Part shown: piece after piece, positions 34,399 to 43,880 of the stretch | Numbering within the stretch: the stretch's first letter is position 1 | Layout of the letters: each line of letters opens with the position of its first letter | DNA from: Vreelandella massiliensis | Lineage (GTDB): Bacteria > Pseudomonadota > Gammaproteobacteria > Pseudomonadales > Halomonadaceae | Length of the DNA: 64,000 bases | Assembly: GCF_900155385.1 (NCBI RefSeq) | Contig: NZ_LT699745.1 | Coordinates: forward strand, 1,130,946-1,194,945 | Reading direction: 5' to 3' | Notes under the pieces: generated by a model | What the model was told of the DNA's origin: nothing | Database searches by the model: none | What the model saw: only the letters and a program-made list of their open reading frames with translations | Made by a program: the position numbers and the translations under genes

Positions 34399-35196
34399 CT
34401 AACGGTGGAGCAGTATTTCCAGCACGAACTTGCTGCCAAAATACGCCAGGATGAGAAAGCCGCAGCCCGCGAGTGTCCACTTGACCGCGCGCATGCCGCG
34501 CCAGCCGAAGCGGTAACGGCCCACCAGAAGCGTGGTGAACACCAGCCAGGCGATCATCGACAGTACGGTCTTATGCGCCAAGTGCTGGGCGAAGAGGTTA
34601 TCCAAAAAGAGAAAGCCGCTGGCGATGGAGAGCGTCAGCAGTATGACGCCCGCCCACACCAGTTCAAACAGCACCCGCTCCATGGTGGTGAGCGGCGGCA
34701 GCGACTGCACAATGCCGCGAATATGGTGATGGCGCAGCGCCTGGTTCTGTAGCCCCACGAGTACGGCTTGAACCGCGGCAATGGCGAGCAGGGCAAAGGC
34801 CAAAGCCGAGCTAATGGCGTGGAGTAAAATGCCCGGTGTCAGCCCGGTTTCACTGCCTTGGTTTGGCAGCCCCGCTGCCGTGATCAGCACAATGCCCGCC
34901 AGTGGAAAGAGCACCACGCCGGCGTTAAGGACCGGTTTAAACAGGCTGGCGACAAGCACCACGTTAACGGCGACCGCCATGAAAAGCGTGGCGCTGGTGG
35001 TGAAGCCGGGCAAAAAGCCAGGGGATTGCCCCAGCAGCTTGATCACCATGGGGATATGCAGCAGTAGGCCCAGCGCCGCGATGACGCGAACCATCCCTGG
35101 CCGAGGCGGCACGCGGCGCAGCAGTGCCATGCCCTGCCAGGTTCCAGCGGCGATATAAAGAACAAAAGCCATCGTGGCGAAAGGGAGCGCCTGCAT
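34399..35196 (-). CDS. ypjD: CcsA/YpjD-family inner membrane protein
   Basis: This 265-residue protein is almost wholly hydrophobic, with about eight predicted transmembrane helices. It has the CcsA-like signature region LTPGILLHAISSALAFALLAIAAVQA and a later AHKTVLSMIAWLVFTTLL. Family members in cytochrome c assembly bind haem through conserved histidines and a WWD motif; the WWD tryptophan block is not evident here, as expected for YpjD. It is divergent from ffh and precedes the corC-like gene, the same context as in E. coli. Confidence 0.88.
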   Translation of the reverse strand: MQALPFATMAFVLYIAAGTWQGMALLRRVPPRPGMVRVIAALGLLLHIPMVIKLLGQSPGFLPGFTTSATLFMAVAVNVVLVASLFKPVLNAGVVLFPLAGIVLITAAGLPNQGSETGLTPGILLHAISSALAFALLAIAAVQAVLVGLQNQALRHHHIRGIVQSLPPLTTMERVLFELVWAGVILLTLSIASGFLFLDNLFAQHLAHKTVLSMIAWLVFTTLLVGRYRFGWRGMRAVKWTLAGCGFLILAYFGSKFVLEILLHR

Positions 35197-35334
35197 GATG
35201 CTATCCGTACGCTGTTAAGCGTGTTAATGAGAACGTGTCGTGAAAAGACGCCACTACTATAACCAATCCTTCGCGTCGCGCACAGACGCTCAGCGCCATT
35301 CGCGCTCTGTTTCGGCACGAAGAGCCGCCACCCA

Positions 35335-35363
35335 TGGAGACTCGCCGCGCCAGGGCGTATAAT
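35335..35363 (+). promoter_or_regulatory. Probable sigma-70 promoter of ffh
   Basis: A perfect TATAAT (35358-35363) lies 17 bases after TGGAGA (35335-35340), about 60 bases before the ffh start. Confidence 0.6.
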
Positions 35364-35424
35364 CGCGTCCATTCATGTCCGCGGCGCGTGCGCCTTGTGA
35401 CCACGACGGAGGCAGAGAGGCCCC

Positions 35425-36843
35425 ATGTTTCAGAATCTAAGCGAGCGTCTTTCGCAGACGCTGAAGTCGATCAAGGGTCAGGCGCGCCTGACCGATGACA
35501 ATATCAAAGACACCCTGCGCGAAGTGCGCCGCGCGCTGTTGGAAGCAGATGTCGCGCTGCCGGTGGTGAAAGACTTTATCGAGCGGGTGCGCGAGCGCGC
35601 GGTGGGGCAAGAGGTCTCGAAAAGCCTGTCGCCGGGCCAGCAGTTCGTCAAAATCGTCCAGCAAGAGCTGGAAGTCACCATGGGCGAGGCCAATGAGGCG
35701 TTGAACCTCAAAGGCTCGCCCGCCGTGGTGCTGATGGCGGGCTTGCAAGGCGCGGGTAAAACCACCTCGGTGGCGAAGCTGGCGCGCTACTTGCGCGAGC
35801 GCGAAAAGAAAAAAGTGCTGGTGGTGTCAGCCGACGTCTACCGTCCGGCGGCGATTGATCAGCTGGAGACGCTGGCGAAAGAGGTCGAGGTGGATTTCTT
35901 CCCCTCGCGCTCGGATCAAAAGCCGGTCGACATTGCCAATGCCGCGATCAAACACGCCAAGATACAGTTCCACGACGTGGTGCTGGTCGATACGGCGGGG
36001 CGCCTGGCCATTGATGAAGCGATGATGGCCGAGATCCAGGCGCTGCACCAGGCCGTGTCGCCCTCCGAGACGCTGTTCGTGGTGGACGCCATGACCGGCC
36101 AGGACGCGGTCAATACCGCCAAAGCGTTCCACGAAGCGCTGCCGCTGACCGGTGTGATTTTGACCAAGGCCGACGGCGATGCGCGCGGCGGTGCGGCGCT
36201 ATCGGTGCGTCATGTCACTGGCAAACCGATCAAGTTCATGGGCGTGGGCGAGAAGGTCGATGCACTCGAGCCCTTCCACCCCGATCGCGTGGCCTCGCGC
36301 ATCCTCGGTATGGGCGATATGCTCTCGCTGATCGAGGAAGCCGAGCGCACCGTCGATAAGTCCAAAGCGGAAAAGCTGGCCAAAAAGGTCAAGAAGGGCG
36401 ATGGCTTCGACCTGGAAGACTTCCGCGATCAGCTTCAGCAGCTCAAGAAAATGGGCGGCATGGGCGGCCTGATGGCCAAGCTGCCGGGCATGGGGCAAAT
36501 GGCTGAGATGGCGCAAGGCCCCGGCCCTGAGAAAGAGCTGGCCAAGCTTGAAGCGCTGATCAATTCGATGACGCCCAAAGAGCGCCACAAGCCGGAAATC
36601 ATCAACGGCTCGCGCAAGCGCCGCATCGCCAACGGTGCTGGCTTGCAGGTGCCAGATCTTAATCGCCTGCTCAAGCAGCATAAGCAGATGCAGAAGATGA
36701 TGAAGAAAGCCGGCAAAAAAGGCGGCATGCAGAAAATGATGCGCGGTATGTCCGGCATGATGGGCGGCGGAGGTCCTGGCGGGCCCGGTGGCCCCGGCGG
36801 TATGGGAGGAATGGGTGGCCCGGGTGGCTTCCCGCGTCGCTAA
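35425..36843 (+). CDS. ffh: Signal recognition particle GTPase Ffh
   Basis: This 472-residue protein has the N domain (about 1-90), a GTPase G domain (P-loop GLQGAGKTTS at 106-115; DTAGRLAIDE; TKADGDARGGAALS) and a Met-rich M domain that binds 4.5S RNA and signal sequences. The C-terminus ends in an unusually long Met/Gly/Pro tail (GGPGGPGGMGG repeats over about 25 residues). It delivers nascent inner-membrane proteins to FtsY, which is also in this window. A good promoter lies upstream. Confidence 0.98.
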   Translation: MFQNLSERLSQTLKSIKGQARLTDDNIKDTLREVRRALLEADVALPVVKDFIERVRERAVGQEVSKSLSPGQQFVKIVQQELEVTMGEANEALNLKGSPAVVLMAGLQGAGKTTSVAKLARYLREREKKKVLVVSADVYRPAAIDQLETLAKEVEVDFFPSRSDQKPVDIANAAIKHAKIQFHDVVLVDTAGRLAIDEAMMAEIQALHQAVSPSETLFVVDAMTGQDAVNTAKAFHEALPLTGVILTKADGDARGGAALSVRHVTGKPIKFMGVGEKVDALEPFHPDRVASRILGMGDMLSLIEEAERTVDKSKAEKLAKKVKKGDGFDLEDFRDQLQQLKKMGGMGGLMAKLPGMGQMAEMAQGPGPEKELAKLEALINSMTPKERHKPEIINGSRKRRIANGAGLQVPDLNRLLKQHKQMQKMMKKAGKKGGMQKMMRGMSGMMGGGGPGGPGGPGGMGGMGGPGGFPRR

Positions 36844-36893
36844 AAGCGCTATTCGCGCAGCCCAAGTGGATAGCGGATTTCATGCGCTCAGGC

Positions 36894-36922
36894 TTTCCAA
36901 AGTGGGCGCATTTGCGTAGAAT
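36894..36922 (+). promoter_or_regulatory. Probable promoter of the rpsP operon with a long leader
   Basis: TTTCCA (36894-36899) and TAGAAT (36917-36922) are separated by 17 bases. This would leave a leader of about 140 bases before rpsP, which contains small dyads (acgat/atcgt near 36990-37005), a plausible place for ribosomal-protein feedback. Confidence 0.45.
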
Positions 36923-37070
36923 GCGGCCTCTTCATGCGTAGGGGGTGCGTCAGTATGGCGCCGCCGGCTGCGTTATGAGGGCCTAAAAACACGATTTTGT
37001 ATCGTCGACAGAGGCCTAAATCGCTCATGGTTTGGCTCTCTCGTAACCTCAACCGAAGGATAGTTATCGT

Positions 37071-37319
37071 ATGGTTACCATTCGTTTGGCACGTGGTGGC
37101 GCCAAAAAGCGTCCCTTCTACCACTTGACCGTGACTGACTCGCGCAATGCTCGCGATGGTCGTTTCATCGAGCGCATTGGCTTTTTCAACCCGGTAGCCC
37201 GTGGTCAGGAAGAGCGTCTGCGCGTTGATCTCGACCGCGTTGCTCACTGGCAGAGCCACGGCGCGCAGCTCTCCGGCCGCGTTGCTGAGTTGGTCAAAGA
37301 AGCCCGCAAGCAAGCCTAA
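37071..37319 (+). CDS. rpsP: 30S ribosomal protein S16
   Basis: This 82-residue protein is the E. coli S16 length, starting [21 protein letters not shown] and containing [14 protein letters not shown]. It binds 16S rRNA early in 30S assembly. It is the first gene of the conserved rpsP-rimM-trmD-rplS operon. A ggatag-type site precedes the ATG. Confidence 0.99.
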   Translation: MVTIRLARGGAKKRPFYHLTVTDSRNARDGRFIERIGFFNPVARGQEERLRVDLDRVAHWQSHGAQLSGRVAELVKEARKQA

Positions 37320-37364
37320 GATCGTTGTGGTCTTATGGCCTGTGCTGTCGAACCGAGGTCGTCA

Positions 37365-37910
37365 ATGACGCGTTTTGCTAGCCATCAAACAGACGACACG
37401 CATGTGGTACTTGGCAAGTTAACCAGCCCCTATGGGGTGAAAGGTTGGCTTAAGGTGTATGCCTACACGAGTCCCATCGACAGTATTTTTGATTACCCCG
37501 AGTGGTGGGTGCGCAATGGCGAAACGCTTTCGCGCTATTCCGTGACTCAGGGGCGTCGGCAAGGCAAAGGCTTGGTGGTTCAGCTTGAAGGCGTGAATGA
37601 CCGCGACGCGGCAGAAGCCCTGGCGCACGCGGATATTTTAATGCCGAAAGAGGCGCTGCCCGCGCTTTCCGACGATGAGTACTATTGGCATGAGCTTGAA
37701 GGCCTGGACGTCTTCACTCAGGCCGGCGAACGGTTAGGGCGGGTTAACTACCTGTTCGAAACCGGCGCCAACGATGTCATGGTGGTACGCGGCGATGGGG
37801 ATGCGATCGACAAGCGCGAGCGCTTGCTGCCGTTTCTACCCGGCGATGTGATTATCGACGTGGATATGGACACGCAGCGCATGGTCGTGGACTGGGATCC
37901 CGCGTTTTGA
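37365..37910 (+). CDS. rimM: 16S rRNA processing protein RimM
   Basis: The product has 181 residues from the ATG at 37365, matching the E. coli length (182). The gaggt ribosome site just before it decides against a start at 37335. Visible blocks are [22 protein letters not shown] (N-terminal RimM domain) and [14 protein letters not shown] (start of the PRC-barrel), then the end [17 protein letters not shown]. It assists 30S maturation and binds S19. It is the second gene of the rpsP operon. Confidence 0.97.
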   Translation: MTRFASHQTDDTHVVLGKLTSPYGVKGWLKVYAYTSPIDSIFDYPEWWVRNGETLSRYSVTQGRRQGKGLVVQLEGVNDRDAAEALAHADILMPKEALPALSDDEYYWHELEGLDVFTQAGERLGRVNYLFETGANDVMVVRGDGDAIDKRERLLPFLPGDVIIDVDMDTQRMVVDWDPAF

Positions 37911-37924
37911 GTGAATCGCCCGCC

Positions 37925-38695
37925 ATGTGGATCGGTGTGGTATCGCTGTTTCCTGAGATGTTCGATGCGTTGACCCGTCATGGGGTTACCGGTCGAGCGG
38001 TGGAGCGGGAGCGTATCGCGCTAGAGTTCTGGAACCCACGCGACTACGCCACCGACCGTCATCGCAGCGTCGACGATCGCCCCTACGGTGGCGGCCCCGG
38101 CATGCTGATGAAAGTCGACACACTGCGCTGCGCGATCGCGGATGCGCGCAAGCGCGCCGTTGAAGCCACCGGGAAAACGCCGAAAGTGATCTATCTCTCC
38201 CCGCAAGGGCGTAAGTTGGATCAACGCGGTGTACAGGCTCTTGCCAGCGCAAGCCCGCTGGTGGTGGTGGCCGGACGCTACGAAGGCATCGACGAGCGTG
38301 TGGTCGAACATGACATTGATGAAGAGTGGTCAATTGGCGACTATGTGCTAAGCGGCGGCGAGCTGCCGGCAATGGTGCTGATTGACGCGGCGGCAAGGCT
38401 GGTACCCGGCGTGTTAGGGCATCAGGACTCCGCCATCGAGGACTCGTTTAACGACGGCTTGTTGGACTGTCCGCACTATACCCGCCCGGAAGTGATCGAC
38501 GGGCGACACGTGCCGGACGTTCTCCTAAGCGGCAACCATGCGGCAATCCGGCGCTGGCGATTGAAGCAATCGCTGGGGCGCACATGGCAGCGGCGTCCGG
38601 ATCTGCTTGAAGGGCGTACGTTGAGCCCCGAGCAGCGCACGCTGTTGGATGAGTTCATCGAGGAGGACGCTCGGTCTACTGACTCAGACTGCTAA
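37925..38695 (+). CDS. trmD: tRNA (guanine-37-N1) methyltransferase
   Basis: The product has 256 residues from the ATG at 37925; its start [13 protein letters not shown] matches the family. An in-frame TTG overlapping the rimM stop is the alternative. SPOUT trefoil-knot motifs are visible: [23 protein letters not shown] and [20 protein letters not shown], which form the SAM site. It methylates G37 of CCN/CUN/CGG tRNAs to prevent +1 frameshifting. The gene lies between rimM and rplS. Confidence 0.98.
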   Translation: MWIGVVSLFPEMFDALTRHGVTGRAVERERIALEFWNPRDYATDRHRSVDDRPYGGGPGMLMKVDTLRCAIADARKRAVEATGKTPKVIYLSPQGRKLDQRGVQALASASPLVVVAGRYEGIDERVVEHDIDEEWSIGDYVLSGGELPAMVLIDAAARLVPGVLGHQDSAIEDSFNDGLLDCPHYTRPEVIDGRHVPDVLLSGNHAAIRRWRLKQSLGRTWQRRPDLLEGRTLSPEQRTLLDEFIEEDARSTDSDC

Positions 38696-38887
38696 GTAGT
38701 GAGTGCCCAGGATTCACGGGGCTAGGTAGGCTAGGGCGGCGGTGCAGGGCGAAGGCAAGTACGCGTGTAAAAGCCGCGCACCTGTGTCACCCATAACGAC
38801 TCCCGCGTGGCTCGTTTCGAGCGCCGGGATCACGGCTTCCGCCTTCCAAAGCTGAGCGGTTAAGCCACAAGTTATTTTAGGAGTGAG

Positions 38888-39247
38888 ATGATGAGTAGTA
38901 AAAACAAGGTGATCCAGGCGCTTGAAGCCGAGCAAATGAGCAAGGAAATTCCGGCTTTTGCCCCGGGCGACACCATTGTCGTTCAGGTGAAAGTGAAGGA
39001 AGGTAACCGCGAGCGTCTGCAGGCGTTTGAAGGCGTGGTTATCGGTAAGCGTAACCGTGGCCTGAACTCCGCGTTCACCGTGCGTAAAATTTCCCACGGT
39101 GTGGGCGTTGAGCGTACCTTCCAGACGTACAGCCCGCTGGTTGACTCTATCGAGGTCAAGCGTCGCGGTGACGTGCGTCAAGCCAAGCTCTACTATCTGC
39201 GTGAGCGCAGCGGTAAGTCGGCGCGTATCAAGGAAAAGCTGGCGTAA
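38888..39247 (+). CDS. rplS: 50S ribosomal protein L19
   Basis: This 119-residue protein has the L19 signature [29 protein letters not shown] and the end [19 protein letters not shown]. It sits at the 30S-50S interface. The start follows aggag; two adjacent ATG codons (38888, 38891) are possible. It is the last gene of the operon, followed by a strong terminator. Confidence 0.98.
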   Translation: MMSSKNKVIQALEAEQMSKEIPAFAPGDTIVVQVKVKEGNRERLQAFEGVVIGKRNRGLNSAFTVRKISHGVGVERTFQTYSPLVDSIEVKRRGDVRQAKLYYLRERSGKSARIKEKLA

Positions 39248-39294
39248 GTCAGGCTTTACCCCAGGCGTTGCCGCTAAGCGGCGCGCCTGGTTGC

Positions 39295-39328
39295 AAAACC
39301 CCGTCACCGCTTTGCGGGGCGGGGTTTT
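39295..39328 (+). terminator. Terminator of the rpsP-rplS operon
   Basis: A 9-bp outer stem (39295-39303 with 39320-39328, aaaaccccg/cggggtttt) encloses a small ccgc/gcgg stem and ends in T's. Confidence 0.85.
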
Positions 39329-39412
39329 GTTTGTCGCTATTAACTATTTTTAACTACTGTCTTTAACCACTGTCTTTACCCCAGTTGCCGTTTACTGCGA
39401 GACCGCTTGCCT

Positions 39413-40294
39413 ATGGACCTCATTGACGCCTTTCTGGATAGCCTCTGGCTTGAGCGCGGCGCCAGTGAGCATACGCTAGCGGCCTATCGGCGTGATTTAA
39501 ACGCGTGGTGCGCGTATTTGGCACAGCAGGACGCTGAGTTAACCGCGCCGCCGGATGGCATGTTAAGCACCTGGTTCGACGCGCGGCGCGGGCAGGGGTA
39601 TCAACTACGTAGCAATGCGCGGCTTCTTTCGAGTTTGCGCAGCTTCTATCGCTGGGGGCGCTTGAATGGCCACGTCGAGCGTGACCCGCTCGCGACCATC
39701 CGGCTTCCCCGTGTGCAGCCGGGGCTGCCGCATACCCTTGATGAGGACGAGGTGGAGCGCTTGCTGAGTGCGCCGGACACTACCACGGCCATGGGCGTGC
39801 GCGACCGGGCCATGCTCGAGCTTCTATACGCCTGTGGCCTGCGTGTCTCTGAGCTTGTAAGCTTGACCCTTGATGCGCTCAACCTGCGCCAAGGGGTCGT
39901 ACGGGTGCGCGGCAAGGGCGATAAAGACCGGCTGGTGCCGCTTGGCGACGAAGCGGCGGATTGGCTTGAGCGCTACTTACGCACCGCGCGCAATGAGATG
40001 ATGAAAGACCCGATGCGCCCGGCGCTCTTCCCCGGGCGTGGTGACAAGCCCATGACCCGGCAGACATTTTGGCACCGGATCAAGGCGCACGCGGTGACGG
40101 CGGGTATCACCAAGCCGCTCTCGCCGCACACGCTGCGCCACGCCTTCGCTACCCATTTATTGAATCACGGGGCCAATTTGCGGGTCGTACAGCTGCTGTT
40201 AGGTCATAGCGACCTTTCCACGACACAAATTTATACCCATGTGGCGCAGGCCCGGCTAGAGAGCCTGCACGCCCATCACCACCCACGAGGTTAG
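39413..40294 (+). CDS. xerD: Site-specific tyrosine recombinase XerD
   Basis: The product has 293 residues from the ATG at 39413. The catalytic set is complete: Arg144 (CGLRVSELV), His239 and Arg242 (SPHTLRHAFATHLL), His265 (LLGHSDLST) and nucleophile Tyr274 (TQIYTHV), at offsets matching E. coli XerD. With XerC it resolves chromosome dimers at dif under FtsK control. It is followed 4 bases later by dsbC, as in E. coli and Pseudomonas. Confidence 0.97.
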   Translation: MDLIDAFLDSLWLERGASEHTLAAYRRDLNAWCAYLAQQDAELTAPPDGMLSTWFDARRGQGYQLRSNARLLSSLRSFYRWGRLNGHVERDPLATIRLPRVQPGLPHTLDEDEVERLLSAPDTTTAMGVRDRAMLELLYACGLRVSELVSLTLDALNLRQGVVRVRGKGDKDRLVPLGDEAADWLERYLRTARNEMMKDPMRPALFPGRGDKPMTRQTFWHRIKAHAVTAGITKPLSPHTLRHAFATHLLNHGANLRVVQLLLGHSDLSTTQIYTHVAQARLESLHAHHHPRG

Positions 40295-40297
40295 ACC

Positions 40298-41044
40298 ATG
40301 CGCCGTACCCCCTTTCTGCCGCTGGCGCTCGCCGCCGCTCTTTCCATGACGTTTGCCGCGACAGCGTTAGCCCAGGAGGTGCCCAAGACATTGGCGCAGT
40401 CGCTAAGCGTCAACGGCCAAGCCATGCCGGTGGAGGAGGTGACCGCCACACCGCTCGACGGCATTTATCAGGTGCGCCTGACCAGCGGCGAATCGTTTTA
40501 CTCCAATGCCGACGGCAGCCACTTTGTGGTGGGCGATCTGTATGCAAACAGCGAGCAGGGGCTTATCAATCTCACCGAGCAGGCGCGTAACCAAGAGCGT
40601 GTCGCGGCGCTGGAGAGCGTGCCGGAAAGCGAGCGGGTGATTTTTCGCGGGATGCAGGCGCCCAAAGCGACGGTAACGGTCTTTACCGACACTAGCTGCC
40701 CTTACTGCTCGCGACTGCACGAAACCGTGCCGGAACTCAATGAACGTGGGATCGCCGTCCACTATTTGGCCTTCCCCCGCGCCGGGATGCAGAGCGAAGC
40801 GGCGAGGGTGATGCAGCAGGTTTGGTGCGCCGATAATCCTAGCGAGGCGATGACCGCGGCTAAAGAGGGTGAGTCGCTTTCAGGCAGCGCCAGCTGCGAT
40901 AATCCGGTAGCATCGCAGTACGATTTAGGTTTGCAAGTCGGCGTGGAGGGCACGCCAGCGATTATTCTGCCCGATGGGCAAATGGTGCCCGGCTTTGTAC
41001 CGCCAGAGCGCCTGGCCGCCATGCTGGGGCTGGATGAACAGTAA
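40298..41044 (+). CDS. dsbC: Thiol:disulfide interchange protein DsbC
   Basis: This 248-residue periplasmic protein has a signal peptide (cleavage ATALA-QE after residue 25). A dimerisation domain (about 26-95) and a thioredoxin-fold domain with active site C134-P-Y-C137 follow. A structural pair Cys177/Cys200 and the cis-Pro loop EGTPAI are also visible. It isomerises wrong disulfides and is kept reduced by DsbD. It is cotranscribed with xerD. Confidence 0.97.
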   Translation: MRRTPFLPLALAAALSMTFAATALAQEVPKTLAQSLSVNGQAMPVEEVTATPLDGIYQVRLTSGESFYSNADGSHFVVGDLYANSEQGLINLTEQARNQERVAALESVPESERVIFRGMQAPKATVTVFTDTSCPYCSRLHETVPELNERGIAVHYLAFPRAGMQSEAARVMQQVWCADNPSEAMTAAKEGESLSGSASCDNPVASQYDLGLQVGVEGTPAIILPDGQMVPGFVPPERLAAMLGLDEQ

Positions 41045-41150
41045 GCCGGCGAGACGCCAGGCCAGATAACGTTTTTTTAACCATTGTTAACGCTGAGACA
41101 GGCACGTTTGCGTGCACACATTCAAGTGCGATATTGAGAGGGGATCTATT

Positions 41151-42467
41151 TTGAAACCGGTGAGAGTAGGCATCTGTGGGCTGGGTACGGTCGGTGGCGG
41201 TACCTTCAACGTGTTGACGCGTAACGCGGACGATATCGCCCGCCGTGCGGGGCGCCCCATTGTCATTGAGCAGGTAGCGCACCGCAGCATCCACCCTGAT
41301 TGCGACATCACCGGTATTAAAGCCACTACTGATGTATTTGAAGTGGCGCGCAACCCCGATATCGACGTTATCGTCGAACTGATTGGCGGCTACGACGTCG
41401 CTCGCGAGCTGGTGCTGACCGCGATCGAAAACGGCAAGCACGTGGTCACCGCCAACAAGGCGCTGATCGCGGTTCACGGTAACGAAATCTTCCAGGCCGC
41501 CCATGAGAAAGGCGTGATCGTGGCGTTTGAAGCGGCGGTGGCCGGCGGTATTCCGGTGATCAAGTCGCTGCGTGAAGGCCTCGGGGCCAACCGCATTGAG
41601 TGGGTCGCGGGTATCATTAACGGTACCGGCAACTACATTCTTACCCACATGCGCGACGAAGGCCGCGCTTTCGAGGACGTGCTCGCCGAAGCACAGGCAC
41701 TCGGCTACGCCGAATCCGATCCGACCTTTGATGTCGAAGGGATCGACGCCGCGCACAAGCTGACGATTCTCGCCTCCATCGCTTACGGCGTACCACTGCA
41801 GTTTGATAAAGCCTTTACCGAAGGCATTGCGCGCATTACCGCCGAGGACGTTGAACAGGCGGATAACCTCGGTTACATCATCAAACACCTAGGCATCTCC
41901 AAGCGCACCGAAGCCGGGCTTGAGCTACGCGTCCACCCGACGCTGATCCCCAAAGAGCGCCTTCTCGCTAACGTACACGGGGTCAAAAACGCCATTGAAG
42001 TGATGGGCGATGCCGTGGGGCCAACGCTTTACTACGGTGCCGGCGCCGGTGCTGAGCCCACCGCTTCAGCGGTGGTGGCCGATCTGCTCGACGTGGCCCG
42101 TGATATCGCCACCGACCACCACTATCGCGTGCCGTATCTGGCCTTTAGCGGCGTGGGCCAAAGCGCCAACGCCCTGCCGATCATGCCCATGGAGGAGATC
42201 ACCACCGCCTACTACCTGCGCCTGCTGGCGGTCGACCGCCCGGGTGTTTTGGCACGGGTGGCGACGATTCTCTCCGAGCAGGGCATCTCGATTGAAGCGC
42301 TGATCCAAAAAGAGGCCACGGAAGGCGAGTTGGTGCCGATCATTCTGATGACCCACCGCACCAAAGAGAAGCAGATGAACGACGCGATTCGTGAAATCGA
42401 GTCCATGGCCGATATTGCCGGCCCCGTCACCCGCATCCGCGTCGAAAGCCTGGACGAAGGCGAATAA
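41151..42467 (+). CDS. hom: Homoserine dehydrogenase with ACT domain
   Basis: The product has 438 residues from a TTG at 41151. That start gives MKPVRVGICGLGTVGGG, the family N-terminus, and has gagagggg 7 bases upstream. NAD(P)-binding GLGTVG, the catalytic block FEAAVAGGIPVIKSLREGL and NGTGNYILTHM are present; a C-terminal ACT domain (YLRLLAVDRPGVLARVATILSEQGIS) allows threonine feedback inhibition. It converts aspartate semialdehyde to homoserine. The gene is followed 14 bases later by thrC. Confidence 0.97.
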   Translation: MKPVRVGICGLGTVGGGTFNVLTRNADDIARRAGRPIVIEQVAHRSIHPDCDITGIKATTDVFEVARNPDIDVIVELIGGYDVARELVLTAIENGKHVVTANKALIAVHGNEIFQAAHEKGVIVAFEAAVAGGIPVIKSLREGLGANRIEWVAGIINGTGNYILTHMRDEGRAFEDVLAEAQALGYAESDPTFDVEGIDAAHKLTILASIAYGVPLQFDKAFTEGIARITAEDVEQADNLGYIIKHLGISKRTEAGLELRVHPTLIPKERLLANVHGVKNAIEVMGDAVGPTLYYGAGAGAEPTASAVVADLLDVARDIATDHHYRVPYLAFSGVGQSANALPIMPMEEITTAYYLRLLAVDRPGVLARVATILSEQGISIEALIQKEATEGELVPIILMTHRTKEKQMNDAIREIESMADIAGPVTRIRVESLDEGE

Positions 42468-42481
42468 AAGGAGCATACGCC

Positions 42482-43870
42482 ATGCGTTATATCAGTACAC
42501 GCGGACAGGCGCCCGCGCTGTCGTTTGAAGAGGTGGTGCTCACGGGGATGGCAAGCGACGGCGGCCTCTATGTGCCCGAAACGCTGCCTGCGTTCTCCCA
42601 CGCCGAGCTTGCCGACATGGCGGGGCTGTCCTACGCCGAGATCGCCTTTCGCGTGATGAAGCCCTTTGTGAACGGCGAAATCGACGACGCCACGTTCCGC
42701 GAGCTGGTGCGCGACGCTTACGCCACCTTCAACCACGATGCCGTGGTGCCGCTGAAGCAGCTCGACGCCAACCACTTTTTGCTTGAGCAGTTCCACGGCC
42801 CGACGCTGGCGTTCAAGGACGTCGCGCTGCAGCTTTTGGGGCGCATCCTCGATCACTTTTTGCAAAAGCGCGGCGAGCGCGCGGTGATCATGGGGGCCAC
42901 CTCAGGGGATACCGGGTCGGCGGCAATCGAAGGGTGTCGCCACTGCGACAACTTGGATATTTTTATCCTGCATCCGCACAACCGCGTCTCTGAAGTGCAG
43001 CGTCGCCAGATGACCACCGTGCTCGCCAATAACGTCTTCAATATCGCCATCGAGGGCAATTTTGACGACGCCCAGGCGATGGTCAAGGCGAGCTTCGCCG
43101 ATCAGACATTCTTGAACGGCACGCGCCTGGTGGCGGTGAACTCGATCAACTGGGCGCGCATCATGGCTCAGATCGTTTACTACGTGGCCGCGGGTGTGGC
43201 ACTTGGCGCGCCCAAGCGCGAAGTGAGCTTCTGCGTGCCCTCGGCGAACTTTGGCAACGTCTTTGCCGGCTACATGGCTTATAAAATGGGCTTGCCGGTG
43301 AAGCAGTTCATTATCGCCACCAACGCCAACGACATTCTCCACCGCACGTTGGCGGCGAACGACTTCTCCAAGCAGGAGCTGGCCGCGACCCTGGCACCGT
43401 CGATGGATATCGTGGTCTCCTCCAACTTCGAGCGCTTGCTGTTTGATGCCTATGAGCGCGACGGCGCGGCGGTGGCGGCGCTTTTGGAGCGCTTTCAGCA
43501 GGCGCCCACGGCGCTGGCCGAGGCGCCGCTTGCCAAGCTGCGCGAGAAGTTCGCTAGCCACAGCGTGGATGACGCGACGATTCTGGAAGTGATCCGCGAG
43601 GCGCACCACCGCACCGGTGAACTCCTCGACCCGCATACCGCCACCGGTTACCGCGCCGCCGAGCGAGCTCGCGCTGATCAGTCCACGCCGGTTATCACGC
43701 TTGCGACCGCGCACCCGGCGAAATTCGCCGAAGCCGTGGTCAAGGCAGGCTTTCCCGGTGTGCCGCTGCCCACGCACATGGATGACCTACTCGAGCGCGA
43801 AGAGCGCTACAGCGTGCTGCCGGCAAAGCTTTCCGCGGTGCAGCAGTTCGTCGCCGAAAACCGGCGCTAA
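42482..43870 (+). CDS. thrC: Threonine synthase
   Basis: This 462-residue PLP enzyme has the lysine Lys112 in GPTLAFKDVALQ and the phosphate-binding region GATSGDTGSAAIEG. It starts MRYISTRGQAPALSFEEVVLTG, as gammaproteobacterial ThrC does. It converts O-phosphohomoserine to threonine. An aaggag site precedes the ATG. It forms a threonine branch operon with hom; thrB is not in the window. Confidence 0.97.
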   Translation: MRYISTRGQAPALSFEEVVLTGMASDGGLYVPETLPAFSHAELADMAGLSYAEIAFRVMKPFVNGEIDDATFRELVRDAYATFNHDAVVPLKQLDANHFLLEQFHGPTLAFKDVALQLLGRILDHFLQKRGERAVIMGATSGDTGSAAIEGCRHCDNLDIFILHPHNRVSEVQRRQMTTVLANNVFNIAIEGNFDDAQAMVKASFADQTFLNGTRLVAVNSINWARIMAQIVYYVAAGVALGAPKREVSFCVPSANFGNVFAGYMAYKMGLPVKQFIIATNANDILHRTLAANDFSKQELAATLAPSMDIVVSSNFERLLFDAYERDGAAVAALLERFQQAPTALAEAPLAKLREKFASHSVDDATILEVIREAHHRTGELLDPHTATGYRAAERARADQSTPVITLATAHPAKFAEAVVKAGFPGVPLPTHMDDLLEREERYSVLPAKLSAVQQFVAENRR

Positions 43871-43880
43871 CCGGGGCGCT

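Noticed and set aside
43617..43880. Extension of recJ into the thrC coding region
   Set aside because: This would be an 88-residue shadow of thrC in another frame; the ATG at 43881 lies just after the thrC stop.
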